From: Actinostola sp. cb2023
Taxonomy: Eukaryota > Cnidaria > Anthozoa > Actiniaria > Actinostolidae
Direction: 5' to 3'
Length of the DNA stretch: 64,000 bases
Assembly: GCA_033675265.1 (NCBI GenBank)
Contig: JAUJYZ010001497.1
Span: 1 to 64,000 of the forward strand
Part shown: positions 1 through 12,409 of the stretch, in pieces
How positions within the stretch are numbered: the stretch's first letter is position 1
Layout: each line of letters begins with the position of its first letter
Translations under genes and position numbers: made by a program
The notes under the pieces: generated by a model
Told to the model about the DNA's origin: nothing
What the model saw: the letters and a program-made list of their open reading frames with translations, nothing else
Database searches by the model: none

Positions 1-11
1 AGCCGGTGATA

Positions 12-645
12 GTTGGCTCGATGATATCGAATAGAACTTAAAATATTCTGTCTTTTCGGCTTTCCATGAATAAAACTACCCCCAGAATAACAGCTTCTTA
101 CTTTGAGGAGGAGTAAAATTCACGTGTCCAGTGGTTTTCCAGTGGTAGTTTTTCAAATCAGTTGGCAAGATAAGTTTTTACGGATAGTCAGTAGCCGCCA
201 TATTTAACACAGGTAACCCAAACACAATTATGCCCTGCCACAGAAACCCATAGAGCCGGTCCTAATGGAAGGAAACAGCGTTCCTCCTTTAGACTTATCA
301 ACCAAAAGAACCATACGCGGTTTAAAACATCAAGAAGATGGATTTAATATGTAAATATGTCATTCAAGAATGAAATTAACTAATTGGAAGAATAGTTCTT
401 GTATATCCCTGTGTGTATGGGTTACCTGTGTCAAAGATGGCGGCTGCTTTGTCGCTGCCGTAAGACATGACTTATCTTGACTGATTGATTTGAAAAACTG
501 CCACTGGAAAACCACTGGATACGTGAATTTTACTCCTCAAAGTAAGAAGCTGTTTTTCTGGGGGTGGTTTTATTCATGAAAAGCCGACTGAAAAGTCGAA
601 AAGACAGGATATTTTAAGTCCTATTCGGCATATCATCCCGGCAAT
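12..645. mobile_element. Foldback MITE with about 215-bp arms (also 4590-5224, 9174-9804)
   Basis: Bases 12-228 pair with the reverse complement of about 417-642. Both arms read through ACTTAAAATAT.CTGTCTTTTCG, CAGCTTCTTACTTTGAGGAG, CCAGTGGTTTTCCAGTGG and CACAGGTAACCC. The loop (about 229-416) holds no open frame of note. It does contain the CCACAGGAAACCCAT motif seen in another repeat family of this window (intact in copies 2 and 3; one G lost in copy 1). There is no transposase, so this is a non-autonomous inverted-repeat element. No clear target duplication could be assigned because the left edge coincides with the unit junction. Confidence 0.85.
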
Positions 646-1166
646 TTATCACTCAAACTTTTTTGAACTAGCTGAGCTGAACGTCACCCAATTAATATTA
701 AAGTACAGAACATTGGATTTGCCTGATTTGGACATTTTATAATTTCTTAGGGTCTTAGGGTCTTAGGGTCTTAGGGTCTTAGTTTCCGGTCTTGATTAAT
801 TCTTTATTAAGGATGCATTTTGTAGGGTTACCGCCGTCGGTAAGGTACGTGATAACCCGATAGTGATGAGGGTAGCCTTGTTGAGCCTGACAACTAAAAT
901 GCGGGATTGCAGAATTATGCATATTATGGAAATTTGTTTGTCATTTTCTAATAACTTACGGTAACTGAGCTTGCATAATTTTTGCGCAACCTGCGCACGC
1001 GCACCTCAATAAAATGCAGATTAATGAATACTAGAAAGTTTGTATTATTATTTATTGATAAATCAACAGCTACCTACAGCACAATAAATATTTTTTTTAT
1101 TAACTATATCAATCCAAAGTACTTAATTCACAGATATATGCTGTAATCGTTATAGTTCTGTTATGA

Positions 1167-2245
1167 TTACATCAGAAATATCAATCTTCTGTTCGGCTTA
1201 AACAAGCACAACAATGTACAACGATGGGAAGGAAGGCGCGTCTGTGTCTCCAACGACCCGAAATGCATCTGTAGGTTTAAAAAAAAACCTATAGCGTGTT
1301 CAACTTTCACACGATAACTTCTTAGCTTTTTGTTTCTATAAAGTTGCAGCCTTGCATTCCCTCTGATCTGATTCCTTTTCTTTGGCCTGACAAGGACTGG
1401 GTGGGGTGGATAACCTAAATCTGCCATAATATGGCAGCCTTGTGACAGGGCCAGATCACACCCAGGACCGATGGTTGGCATCATGTTAAAACAGTTCAAC
1501 GTTTATCAGTCAATCAGTGTACTAGCTAGCCACATCTTAAAAATACATAATATTTCAACTTACGCTGCAGAACAGTGAACTATCATGCCATCTGGCGTTA
1601 CGATCAAGATACTTGACATAAAATGCTTTTTCTTGTCACCGCGGTAAAATAATGCTTATCTTCTGGTCTAGAGGGATGACATATTTCATGAATTGTTGCA
1701 TCAATAATTCCCACGCAGGTAGGAACATGTTTCCAGTGTCCAGTCCAGTCTCGCCATTCGTTTGCCGTAGGCCATTCAATTTCATTAGAGAAATTGTCGA
1801 GCAATAACAGTTCGTTCGACTGATATAGGCTATGTCAATTTTAAACATGCCCCCAAGGGTGTAGTCTCCCTCGCAGCCGTGCTAAGTGTCGTCACGCAAC
1901 GCTCTCTCCCCTCAGACACGAGGGAGACTACCAAGGGTGTGGAGTCGTGGATATCTACGAAGCCAAATTAGCACTTGTAATGTTCAATCTTTGAATTCTT
2001 GGTCTTCGCCGAGCTAGCACCGTTGCGACAACGATTTAGTGCAATCAAGGCAGTCTCATCCTGACAACGATGTCTTCAAATGTTTCGATAGTTTCTCCAG
2101 TCATATACCAACATTTTATAGGTGAGTTCTTAATGTAAGTAAAATAATCTCGACCGCCATTTGCTTCAGGACCCAAAATACCAAGACGCTCCAAAACACC
2201 TATTGGATATTCATCACTTGAAGTATGCACACCAATATCAAACAA
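1167..2245 (-). pseudogene. PIF/Harbinger-type DDE transposase remnant, copy 1
   Basis: Fragments on the minus strand together show a DDE_Tnp_4-like catalytic core. VGIIDATIHE with HPSRPEDKHYF (about 1640-1710) carries the first Asp. IMADLGYPPHPVLVRPKK (about 1380-1430) carries the second. RVKVEHAIGFF (about 1270-1300) carries the Glu. After KHYF the frame shifts by one base: the RGDKKKHFMSS stretch, which fits the family, continues in another frame up to a GTAAGT donor near 1562. An upstream fragment (2245-2045) ends in a stop. A hairpin MITE lies between the fragments. The gene is therefore inactive, and the same break is in all three copies. Confidence 0.8.
1862..1930. mobile_element. 69-bp hairpin MITE with 9-bp target duplication (also 6444-6514, 11025-11093)
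   Basis: The element runs from TAGTCTCCCTCG to its inverse CGAGGGAGACTA. It is flanked on both sides by the identical 9-mer CCAAGGGTG (1853-1861 and 1931-1939). It sits between two fragments of the Harbinger transposase, so it inserted before the unit was triplicated. Copy 2 has an extra TC in the left arm. It shares TAG/TAC-type tips, small size and 9-bp duplication with the elements at 14138 and 48175. Confidence 0.88.
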
Positions 2246-2852
2246 GACATGCTCAATATTTCAAACGGAAACGTTCGAAACTTACTTTTAGTTAAAGATA
2301 TAATTTCAAATACACTTATTATAATAAATGCAGCATGACCAAAAAACGATGGAAATATTGTTTTTCCGAGATACTAGTATTTCCCTTTCAACAATGTTCT
2401 TCGATGCTGATTGGATCATAATTGTCACGAAAGTATGCGGATGCAATAAGAGGTGGTCACATCTTTGTACATCTTCTAGTAAAAAATAAAAGAACACTGA
2501 GTTTATAAACCTGCTTATTTTGAGAGTTTTCTTTCATGCATTTCATTGAAAGCTATATCCATCAAATCATTGAAATATACTTATGAAACTAATTCCTGCA
2601 TCATTTGTTAAGGGGAACCGGCTAAAGGCAAACAATAAAGCCGTATCTACACGAGCAGATTTTCCTTGACAAGGAAGACCAGTTGTTCGTGTAGACGACA
2701 AAAACATCGCCAATTTTCCTCGGTCAAGGAGGAAAACTTGCTCGTGTAGATGACAAAAAATTGTCAATTTTTCCTTGTTAAGGAAAACTTGTTCCTGTAG
2801 ATGAGACGATTTCCGAAGTTTTTACCTCTGAATGTAATTCATTTATTTTTAA

Positions 2853-2980
2853 TTTTGAGATCAGAATTTTGATGACGTCAGACATGGGGAAGCACATCTT
2901 GTAATTACTTCAATCTCGATTATTCGGACAGAGAAGAATGCTTCCCCATGAGTGATGTCATCAAAATTCTGATCTCAAAA
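2853..2980. mobile_element. 128-bp inverted-repeat MITE, TTTTGAGATCAGAATTTTGA ends (also 7437-7564, 12018-12145)
   Basis: The left arm TTTTGAGATCAGAATTTTGA continues through TGACGTCA and GGGGAAGCA. It is repeated inverted at 2938-2980 (CTTCCCC, TGATGTCATC, AAAATTCTGATCTCAAAA). The central 40 bases are unique. Adjacent T-rich and A-rich tracts blur the exact edges. Confidence 0.8.
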
Positions 2981-3188
2981 AAATAAAAAAATTGAATTAT
3001 ATTGATGTAAAAGAAAACCCCTTGAAATCGTCATCAAAAAGGTCAAAATGATCATATATAAATGTTTTTCTTTTTGCATTCAATTCCCTTTTAAATGGTT
3101 TTATCTCAAATTAATTCCAAAATTAACAATAGCCTCTTCATTTGCGCGGCGCATGCCGATTTCACACATGCTTATGCATAACAATGGT

Positions 3189-3705
3189 TTCCTAAAGTGG
3201 GACAAAATCCAACATGAGACAAATGTCCGATATACAAAAGGTCTAATAGAAGTTCAGCGACTCCTAAAATTCTACAATAGTAGTACAACACCCCTAATTT
3301 ACATTGCTTCGGGGGTTGCAAACAGAAATGGAACTGTCCCTAATAGAAGTTCAGCGACTCCTAAAATTCCACAATAGTACTTAGTATAGTACCCCTAATC
3401 TACATCTGCTTCGGGGGTTGCAAACAGAAATGGAACTGTCCCTAATAGAAGTTCAGCGACTCCTAAAATTCCACAATAGTACTTAGTATAGTACCCCTAA
3501 TCTACATCTGCTTCGGGGGTTGCAAACAGAAATGTAACTGTCCCTAATAGAAGTTCAGCGACTCCTAAAATTCTACAATAGTAGTACAACACCCCTAATT
3601 TACATCTGCTTCGGGGGTTGCAAACAGAAATGGAACTGTCCCTATTAGACCTTTTGTATATCGGACATTTGTCTCATGTACCAGAGCGTCCCACTTATCA
3701 GCTCA
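3189..3705. mobile_element. Inverted-repeat element enclosing a 102-bp minisatellite (also 7773-8289; left arm only in copy 3)
   Basis: The arms ATGAGACAAATGTCCGATAT-ACAAAAGGTCTAATAG (3213-3248) and their inverse (3642-3678) flank the tandem array. Weaker pairing of GTGGGAC with GTCCCAC extends outward to about 3197 and 3703. There is no transposase. The arrangement of inverted ends around a tandem array is the same as in the 19-bp element at 14535-15315. Confidence 0.75.
3245..3650. repeat. 102-bp minisatellite, about 4 units (also 7829-8233)
   Basis: The unit starts CCCTAATAGAAGTTCAGCGA and contains CTTCGGGGGTTGCAAACAGA; starts are spaced 102 bases apart (3338, 3440). Variants replace ACTCCTAAAATTC with ACTACAAAAATTC and TACTTAGTATAGTACCCC with TAGTACAACACCCC. 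The short open frame at 3048-3377 is an effect of this array, not a gene. Confidence 0.92.
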
Positions 3706-3783
3706 AGTGTGAAAAGATAATGAGAAGGGTTCGCACGTTAGATCTGCATACAAGTAGAAGTGAGGGAGAATACTATCACGCTA

Positions 3784-4177
3784 TAGAGTACTAAAGTGTG
3801 ACGTCACGAAACAATTAATTTTGCTTTTACAAATTTTTGATTTCCAGTTCAGATAGAATATCATGAAAGAAGTTCACACACCAATTTTTATGACAATCGG
3901 TTAAATAGCGGTCAAGATATGGCCAGTTGAATATATAATTTGCCTTAACAAATCACTGTATTTTCGGCTCCGTTCTTAACTTTAGGAACGGAGCCGAAAA
4001 TACAGTGATTTGTTAAGGCAAATTATATATTCAACTGGCCATATCTTGACCGCTATTTAACCGATTGTCATAAAAATTGTTGTGTGAACTTCTTTCATGA
4101 TATTCTATCTGAACTGGAAATCAAAAATTTATAAAAGCAAAAATTATTTTTTATGACGTCATGACTTTAGTACTCTA
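3784..4177. mobile_element. 394-bp near-perfect palindrome MITE (also 8368-8761)
   Basis: Ends TAGAGTACTAAAG and CTTTAGTACTCTA. The arms of about 190 bases are nearly exact inverse copies around a short TTAACTTTA centre (near 3977). They pass through AACGGAGCCGAAAATACAGT and CAACTGGCCATATCTTGACC. A TA flanks both sides if the tip is taken as GAGTACT, which would fit a Tc1/mariner-type duplication, but this is not firm. Confidence 0.85.
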
Positions 4178-4578
4178 TTGTACACACTACGATCAGTTTT
4201 ATCGGCCTGAATTTGGTTAACTGGAGAAAGATGAAGAAATTATAAAATTATCTAAAATTATAATTCTCGTCAATCGTTTTTATTAATATCGGAAAGGAAC
4301 CGCAAATGGATGTGATAAACAAAATAGTCCACAGATCGGGTCGACAAATCGTAGCGTGTAAACCGAACTTTCAGCGGGTGTTCGGAAAACTAAGACCCCC
4401 AAAACTAAGACCCTAAGACCCTAAGACCCTAAGATTCTAAGACCCTAAGAAATTATAAAATGTCCAAATCAGGCAAATCCAATGTTCTGTACTTTAATAA
4501 AAAAAAGAAGAGAACAGAGGAAAGGCTGTGTTCGCACCACGTTTAGCTTCAAAATTCCATGAGTTTCTCTGCCGTCTG

Positions 4579-7500
4579 AGCCGGTGATAGTTGGCTCGAT
4601 GATATCGAATAGAACTTAAAATATTCTGTCTTTTCGGCTTTCCATGAATAAAACTACCCCCAGAATAACAGCTTCTTACTTTGAGGAGGAGTAAAATTCA
4701 CGTGTCCAGTGGTTTTCCAGTGGTAGTTTTTCAAATCAGTTGGCAAGATAAGTTTTTTTTACGGATAGTCAGTAGCCGCCATATTTAACACAGGTAACCC
4801 AAACACAATTATGCCCTGCCACAGGAAACCCATAGAGCCGGTCCTAATGGAAGGAAACAGCGTTCCTCCTTTAGACTTATCAACCAAAAGAACCATACGC
4901 GGTTTAAAACATCAAGAAGATGGATTTAATATGTAAATATGTCATTCAAGAATGAAATTAACTAATTGGAAGAATAGTTCTTGTATATCCCTGTGTGTAT
5001 GGGTTACCTGTGTCAAAGATGGCGGCTGCTTTGTCGCTGCCGTAAGACATGACTTATCTTGACTGATTGATTTGAAAAACTGCCACTGGAAAACCACTGG
5101 ATACGTGAATTTTACTCCTCAAAGTAAGAAGCTGTTTTTCTGGGGGTGGTTTTATTCATGAAAAGCCGACTGAAAAGTCGAAAAGACAGGATATTTTAAG
5201 TCCTATTCGGCATATCATCCCGGCAATTTATCACTCAAACTTTTTTGAACTAGCTGAGCTGAACGTCACCCAATTAATATTAAAGTACAGAACATTGGAT
5301 TTGCCTGATTTGGACATTTTATAATTTCTTAGGGTCTTAGGGTCTTAGGGTCTTAGGGTCTTAGTTTCCGGTCTTGATTAATTCTTTATTAAGGATGCAT
5401 TTTGTAGGGTTACCGCCGTCGGTAAGGTACGTGATAACCCGATAGTGATGAGGGTAGCCTTGTTGAGCCTGACAACTAAAATGCGGGATTGCAGAATTAT
5501 GCATATTATGGAAATTTGTTTGTCATTTTCTAATAACTTACGGTAACTGAGCTTGCATAATTTTTGCGCAACCTGCGCACGCGCACCTCAATAAAATGCA
5601 GATTAATGAATACTAGAAAGTTTGTATTATTATTTATTGATAAATCAACAGCTACCTACAGCACAATAAATATTTTTTTTATTAACTATATCAATCCAAA
5701 GTACTTAATTCACAGATATATGCTGTAATCGTTATAGTTCTGTTATGATTACATCAGAAATATCAATCTTCTGTTCGGCTTAAACAAGCACAACAATGTA
5801 CAACGATGGGAAGGAAGGCGCGTCTGTGTCTCCAACGACCCGAAATGCATCTGTAGGTTTAAAAAAAAACCTATAGCGTGTTCAACTTTCACACGATAAC
5901 TTCTTAGCTTTTTGTTTCTATAAAGTTGCAGCCTTGCATTCCCTCTGATCTGATTCCTTTTCTTTGGCCTGACAAGGACTGGGTGGGGTGGATAACCTAA
6001 ATCTGCCATAATATGGCAGCCTTGTGACAGGGCCAGATCACACCCAGGACCGATGGTTGGCATCATGTTAAAACAGTTCAACGTTTATCAGTCAATCAGT
6101 GTACTAGCTAGCCACATCTTAAAAATACATAATATTTCAACTTACGCTGCAGAACAGTGAACTATCATGCCATCTGGCGTTACGATCAAGATACTTGACA
6201 TAAAATGCTTTTTCTTGTCACCGCGGTAAAATAATGCTTATCTTCTGGTCTAGAGGGATGACATATTTCATGAATTGTTGCATCAATAATTCCCACGCAG
6301 GTAGGAACATGTTTCCAGTGTCCAGTCCAGTCTCGCCATTCGTTTGCCGTAGGCCATTCAATTTCATTAGAGAAATTGTCGAGCAATAACAGTTCGTTCG
6401 ACTGATATAGGCTATGTCAATTTTAAACATGCCCCCAAGGGTGTAGTCTCTCCCTCGCAGCCGTGCTAAGTGTCGTCACGCAACGCTCTCTCCCCTCAGA
6501 CACGAGGGAGACTACCAAGGGTGTGGAGTCGTGGATATCTACGAAGCCAAATTAGCACTTGTAATGTTCAATCTTTGAATTCTTGGTCTTCGCCGAGCTA
6601 GCACCGTTGCGACAACGATTTAGTGCAATCAAGGCAGTCTCATCCTGACAACGATGTCTTCAAATGTTTCGATAGTTTCTCCAGTCATATACCAACATTT
6701 TATAGGTGAGTTCTTAATGTAAGTAAAATAATCTCGACCGCCATTTGCTTCAGGACCCAAAATACCAAGACGCTCCAAAACACCTATTGGATATTCATCA
6801 CTTGAAGTATGCACACCAATATCAAACAAGACATGCTCAATATTTCAAACGGAAACGTTCGAAACTTACTTTTAGTTAAAGATATAATTTCAAATACACT
6901 TATTATAATAAATGCAGCATGACCAAAAAACGATGGAAATATTGTTTTTCCGAGATACTAGTATTTCCCTTTCAACAATGTTCTTCGATGCTGATTGGAT
7001 CATAATTGTCACGAAAGTATGCGGATGCAATAAGAGGTGGTCACATCTTTGTACATCTTCTAGTAAAAAATAAAAGAACACTGAGTTTATAAACCTGCTT
7101 ATTTTGAGAGTTTTCTTTCATGCATTTCATTGAAAGCTATATCCATCAAATCATTGAAATATACTTATGAAACTAATTCCTGCATCATTTGTTAAGGGGA
7201 ACCGGCTAAAGGCAAACAATAAAGCCGTATCTACACGAGCAGATTTTCCTTGACAAGGAAGACCAGTTGTTCGTGTAGACGACAAAAACATCGCCAATTT
7301 TCCTCGGTCAAGGAGGAAAACTTGCTCGTGTAGATGACAAAAAATTGTCAATTTTTCCTTGTTAAGGAAAACTTGTTCCTGTAGATGAGACGATTTCCGA
7401 AGTTTTTACCTCTGAATGTAATTCATTTATTTTTAATTTTGAGATCAGAATTTTGATGACGTCAGACATGGGGAAGCACATCTTGTAATTACTTCAATCT

Positions 7501-9162
7501 CGATTATTCGGACAGAGAAGAATGCTTCCCCATGAGTGATGTCATCAAAATTCTGATCTCAAAAAAATAAAAAAATTGAATTATATTGATGTAAAAGAAA
7601 ACCCCTTGAAATCGTCATCAAAAAGGTCAAAATGATCATATATAAATGTTTTTCTTTTTGCATTCAATTCCCTTTTAAATGGTTTTATCTCAAATTAATT
7701 CCAAAATTAACAATAGCCTCTTCATTTGCGCGGCGCATGCCGATTTCACACATGCTTATGCATAACAATGGTTTCCTAAAGTGGGACAAAATCCAACATG
7801 AGACAAATGTCCGATATACAAAAGGTCTAATAGAAGTTCAGCGACTCCTAAAATTCTACAATAGTAGTACAACACCCCTAATTTACATTGCTTCGGGGGT
7901 TGCAAACAGAAATGGAACTGTCCCTAATAGAAGTTCAGCGACTCCTAAAATTCCACAATAGTACTTAGTATAGTACCCCTAATCTACATCTGCTTCGGGG
8001 GTTGCAAACAGAAATGGAACTGTCCCTAATAGAAGTTCAGCGACTCCTAAAATTCCACAATAGTACTTAGTATAGTACCCCTAATCTACATCTGCTTCGG
8101 GGGTTGCAAACAGAAATGTAACTGTCCCTAATAGAAGTTCAGCGACTCCTAAAATTCTACAATAGTAGTACAACACCCCTAATTTACATCTGCTTCGGGG
8201 GTTGCAAACAGAAATGGAACTGTCCCTATTAGACCTTTTGTATATCGGACATTTGTCTCATGTACCAGAGCGTCCCACTTATCAGCTCAAGTGTGAAAAG
8301 ATAATGAGAAGGGTTCGCACGTTAGATCTGCATACAAGTAGAAGTGAGGGAGAATACTATCACGCTATAGAGTACTAAAGTGTGACGTCACGAAACAATT
8401 AATTTTGCTTTTACAAATTTTTGATTTCCAGTTCAGATAGAATATCATGAAAGAAGTTCACACACCAATTTTTATGACAATCGGTTAAATAGCGGTCAAG
8501 ATATGGCCAGTTGAATATATAATTTGCCTTAACAAATCACTGTATTTTCGGCTCCGTTCTTAACTTTAGGAACGGAGCCGAAAATACAGTGATTTGTTAA
8601 GGCAAATTATATATTCAACTGGCCATATCTTGACCGCTATTTAACCGATTGTCATAAAAATTGTTGTGTGAACTTCTTTCATGATATTCTATCTGAACTG
8701 GAAATCAAAAATTTATAAAAGCAAAAATTATTTTTTATGACGTCATGACTTTAGTACTCTATTGTACACACTACGATCAGTTTTATCGGCCTGAATTTGG
8801 TTAACTGGAGAAAGATGAAGAAATTATAAAATTATCTAAAATTATAATTCTCGTCAATCGTTTTTATTAATATCGGAAAGGAACCGCAAATGGATGTGAT
8901 AAACAAAATAGTCCACAGATCGGGTCGACAAATCGTAGCGTGTAAACCGAACTTTCAGCGGGTGTTCGGAAAACTAAGACCCCCAAAACTAAGACCCTAA
9001 GACCCTAAGACCCTAAGATTCTAAGACCCTAAGAAATTATAAAATGTCCAAATCAGGCAAATCCAATGTTCTGTACTTTAATAAAAAAAAGAAGAGAACA
9101 GAGGAAAGGCTGTGTTCGCACCACGTTTAGCTTCAAAATTCCATGAGTTTCTCTGCCGTCTG
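4579..9162. repeat. Tandem 4.58-kb unit, copy 2
   Basis: Second direct copy, complete, 4,584 bases, joined to copies 1 and 3 without spacer. It has the same internal order as copy 1: foldback MITE, Harbinger-type inverted end, broken transposase with a hairpin MITE, TTTTGAGATCAG inverted repeat, minisatellite element, large palindrome, second Harbinger-type inverted end. Confidence 0.95.
5749..6829 (-). pseudogene. PIF/Harbinger-type DDE transposase remnant, copy 2
   Basis: Copy of the remnant at 1167-2245 with the same translated fragments (catalytic Asp at GIIDAT, Asp at MADLGY, Glu at KVEHA) and the same frameshift after KHYF. The only visible difference is a 2-base insertion in the inserted hairpin MITE (6444-6514). 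Confidence 0.8.
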
Positions 9163-10329
9163 AGCCGGTGATAGTTGGCTCGATGATATCGAATAGAACT
9201 TAAAATATTCTGTCTTTTCGGCTTTCCATGAATAAAACTACCCCCAGAATAACAGCTTCTTACTTTGAGGAGGAGTAAAATTCACGTGTCCAGTGGTTTT
9301 CCAGTGGTAGTTTTTCAAATCAGTTGGCAAGATAAGTTTTTACGGATAGTCAGTAGCCGCCATATTTAACACAGGTAACCCAAACACAATTATGCCCTGC
9401 CACAGGAAACCCATAGAGCCGGTCCTAATGGAAGGAAACAGCGTTCCTCCTTTAGACTTATCAACCAAAAGAACCATACGCGGTTTAAAACATCAAGAAG
9501 ATGGATTTAATATGTAAATATGTCATTCAAGAATGAAATTAACTAATTGGAAGAATAGTTCTTGTATATCCCTGTGTGTATGGGTTACCTGTGTCAAAGA
9601 TGGCGGCTGCTTTGTCGCTGCCGTAAGACATGACTTATCTTGACTGATTGATTTGAAAAACTGCCACTGGAAAACCACTGGATACGTGAATTTTACTCCT
9701 CAAAGTAAGAAGCTGTTTTTCTGGGGGTGGTTTTATTCATGAAAAGCCGACTGAAAAGTCGAAAAGACAGGATATTTTAAGTCCTATTCGGCATATCATC
9801 CCGGCAATTTATCACTCAAACTTTTTTGAACTAGCTGAGCTGAACGTCACCCAATTAATATTAAAGTACAGAACATTGGATTTGCCTGATTTGGACATTT
9901 TATAATTTCTTAGGGTCTTAGGGTCTTAGGGTCTTAGGGTCTTAGTTTCCGGTCTTGATTAATTCTTTATTAAGGATGCATTTTGTAGGGTTACCGCCGT
10001 CGGTAAGGTACGTGATAACCCGATAGTGATGAGGGTAGCCTTGTTGAGCCTGACAACTAAAATGCGGGATTGCAGAATTATGCATATTATGGAAATTTGT
10101 TTGTCATTTTCTAATAACTTACGGTAACTGAGCTTGCATAATTTTTGCGCAACCTGCGCACGCGCACCTCAATAAAATGCAGATTAATGAATACTAGAAA
10201 GTTTGTATTATTATTTATTGATAAATCAACAGCTACCTACAGCACAATAAATATTTTTTTTATTAACTATATCAATCCAAAGTACTTAATTCACAGATAT
10301 ATGCTGTAATCGTTATAGTTCTGTTATGA

Positions 10330-11408
10330 TTACATCAGAAATATCAATCTTCTGTTCGGCTTAAACAAGCACAACAATGTACAACGATGGGAAGGAAGGC
10401 GCGTCTGTGTCTCCAACGACCCGAAATGCATCTGTAGGTTTAAAAAAAAACCTATAGCGTGTTCAACTTTCACACGATAACTTCTTAGCTTTTTGTTTCT
10501 ATAAAGTTGCAGCCTTGCATTCCCTCTGATCTGATTCCTTTTCTTTGGCCTGACAAGGACTGGGTGGGGTGGATAACCTAAATCTGCCATAATATGGCAG
10601 CCTTGTGACAGGGCCAGATCACACCCAGGACCGATGGTTGGCATCATGTTAAAACAGTTCAACGTTTATCAGTCAATCAGTGTACTAGCTAGCCACATCT
10701 TAAAAATACATAATATTTCAACTTACGCTGCAGAACAGTGAACTATCATGCCATCTGGCGTTACGATCAAGATACTTGACATAAAATGCTTTTTCTTGTC
10801 ACCGCGGTAAAATAATGCTTATCTTCTGGTCTAGAGGGATGACATATTTCATGAATTGTTGCATCAATAATTCCCACGCAGGTAGGAACATGTTTCCAGT
10901 GTCCAGTCCAGTCTCGCCATTCGTTTGCCGTAGGCCATTCAATTTCATTAGAGAAATTGTCGAGCAATAACAGTTCGTTCGACTGATATAGGCTATGTCA
11001 ATTTTAAACATGCCCCCAAGGGTGTAGTCTCCCTCGCAGCCGTGCTAAGTGTCGTCACGCAACGCTCTCTCCCCTCAGACACGAGGGAGACTACCAAGGG
11101 TGTGGAGTCGTGGATATCTACGAAGCCAAATTAGCACTTGTAATGTTCAATCTTTGAATTCTTGGTCTTCGCCGAGCTAGCACCGTTGCGACAACGATTT
11201 AGTGCAATCAAGGCAGTCTCATCCTGACAACGATGTCTTCAAATGTTTCGATAGTTTCTCCAGTCATATACCAACATTTTATAGGTGAGTTCTTAATGTA
11301 AGTAAAATAATCTCGACCGCCATTTGCTTCAGGACCCAAAATACCAAGACGCTCCAAAACACCTATTGGATATTCATCACTTGAAGTATGCACACCAATA
11401 TCAAACAA
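10330..11408 (-). pseudogene. PIF/Harbinger-type DDE transposase remnant, copy 3
   Basis: Third copy with the same catalytic fragments and the same inactivating frameshift. Upstream of it, extra T residues near 11525 join two short frames that are separate in copies 1 and 2. That longer frame (11363-11662) matches no part of the transposase and is taken as chance. Confidence 0.8.
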
Positions 11409-12409
11409 GACATGCTCAATATTTCAAACGGAAACGTTCGAAACTTACTTTTAGTTAAAGATATAATTTCAAATACACTTATTATAATAAATGCAGCATG
11501 ACCAAAAAACGATGGAAATATTGTTTTTTTCCGAGATACTAGTATTTCCCTTTCAACAATGTTCTTCGATGCTGATTGGATCATAATTGTCACGAAAGTA
11601 TGCGGATGCAATAAGAGGTGGTCACATCTTTGTACATCTTCTAGTAAAAAATAAAAGAACACTGAGTTTATAAACCTGCTTATTTTGAGAGTTTTCTTTC
11701 ATGCATTTCATTGAAAGCTATATCCATCAAATCATTGAAATATACTTATGAAACTAATTCCTGCATCATTTGTTAAGGGGAACCGGCTAAAGGCAAACAA
11801 TAAAGCCGTATCTACACGAGCAGATTTTCCTTGACAAGGAAGACCAGTTGTTCGTGTAGACGACAAAAACATCGCCAATTTTCCTCGGTCAAGGAGGAAA
11901 ACTTGCTCGTGTAGATGACAAAAAATTGTCAATTTTTCCTTGTTAAGGAAAACTTGTTCCTGTAGATGAGACGATTTCCGAAGTTTTTACCTCTGAATGT
12001 AATTCATTTATTTTTAATTTTGAGATCAGAATTTTGATGACGTCAGACATGGGGAAGCACATCTTGTAATTACTTCAATCTCGATTATTCGGACAGAGAA
12101 GAATGCTTCCCCATGAGTGATGTCATCAAAATTCTGATCTCAAAAAAATAAAAAAATTGAATTATATTGATGTAAAAGAAAACCCCTTGAAATCGTCATC
12201 AAAAAGGTCAAAATGATCATATATAAATGTTTTTCTTTTTGCATTCAATTCCCTTTTAAATGGTTTTATCTCAAATTAATTCCAAAATTAACAATAGCCT
12301 CTTCATTTGCGCGGCGCATGCCGATTTCACACATGCTTATGCATAACAATGGTTTCCTAAAGTGGGACAAAATCCAACATGAGACAAATGTCCGATATAC
12401 AAAAGGTCT

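Larger units (their letters stand above)
696..4499. mobile_element. Harbinger-type element bounded by about 95-bp inverted ends with telomere-like repeats (also 5278-9083; left end only from 9859)
   Basis: The sequence from 696 (TATTAAAGTACAGAACATTG) to 788 recurs inverted at 4383-4499. Both ends share the GGATTTGCCTGATTTGGACA stretch followed by four or five (TTAGGGTC) octamers, then GTTTTCCG or GTTTCCGG. Inside, on the minus strand, lies a broken DDE transposase. Later insertions inside it include a hairpin MITE, a minisatellite element and a palindrome. PIF/Harbinger assignment rests on the transposase motifs. Usual Harbinger target duplications are 3 bp, and none was resolved here. Confidence 0.7.
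1..4578. repeat. Tandem 4.58-kb unit, copy 1
   Basis: The first of three head-to-tail copies of the same unit. Each begins at the string AGCCGGTGATAGTTGGCTCG (positions 1, 4579 and 9163). Copies differ only by a few indels: a T run near 176/4752, one G in the CACAGGAAACCC string near 241, and two bases inside the hairpin MITE of copy 2. The unit contains several separate transposons, and the repeat boundaries lie outside all their inverted ends. This shows segmental duplication rather than three insertions. Recent origin is inferred from the near identity; an assembly artefact of one long repeat is the main alternative. Confidence 0.95.

Noticed and set aside
3048..3377. 109-codon plus-strand frame, repeated in each unit
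   Set aside because: Runs from unique AT-rich DNA into the 102-bp minisatellite; copies are identical only because the unit is duplicated.
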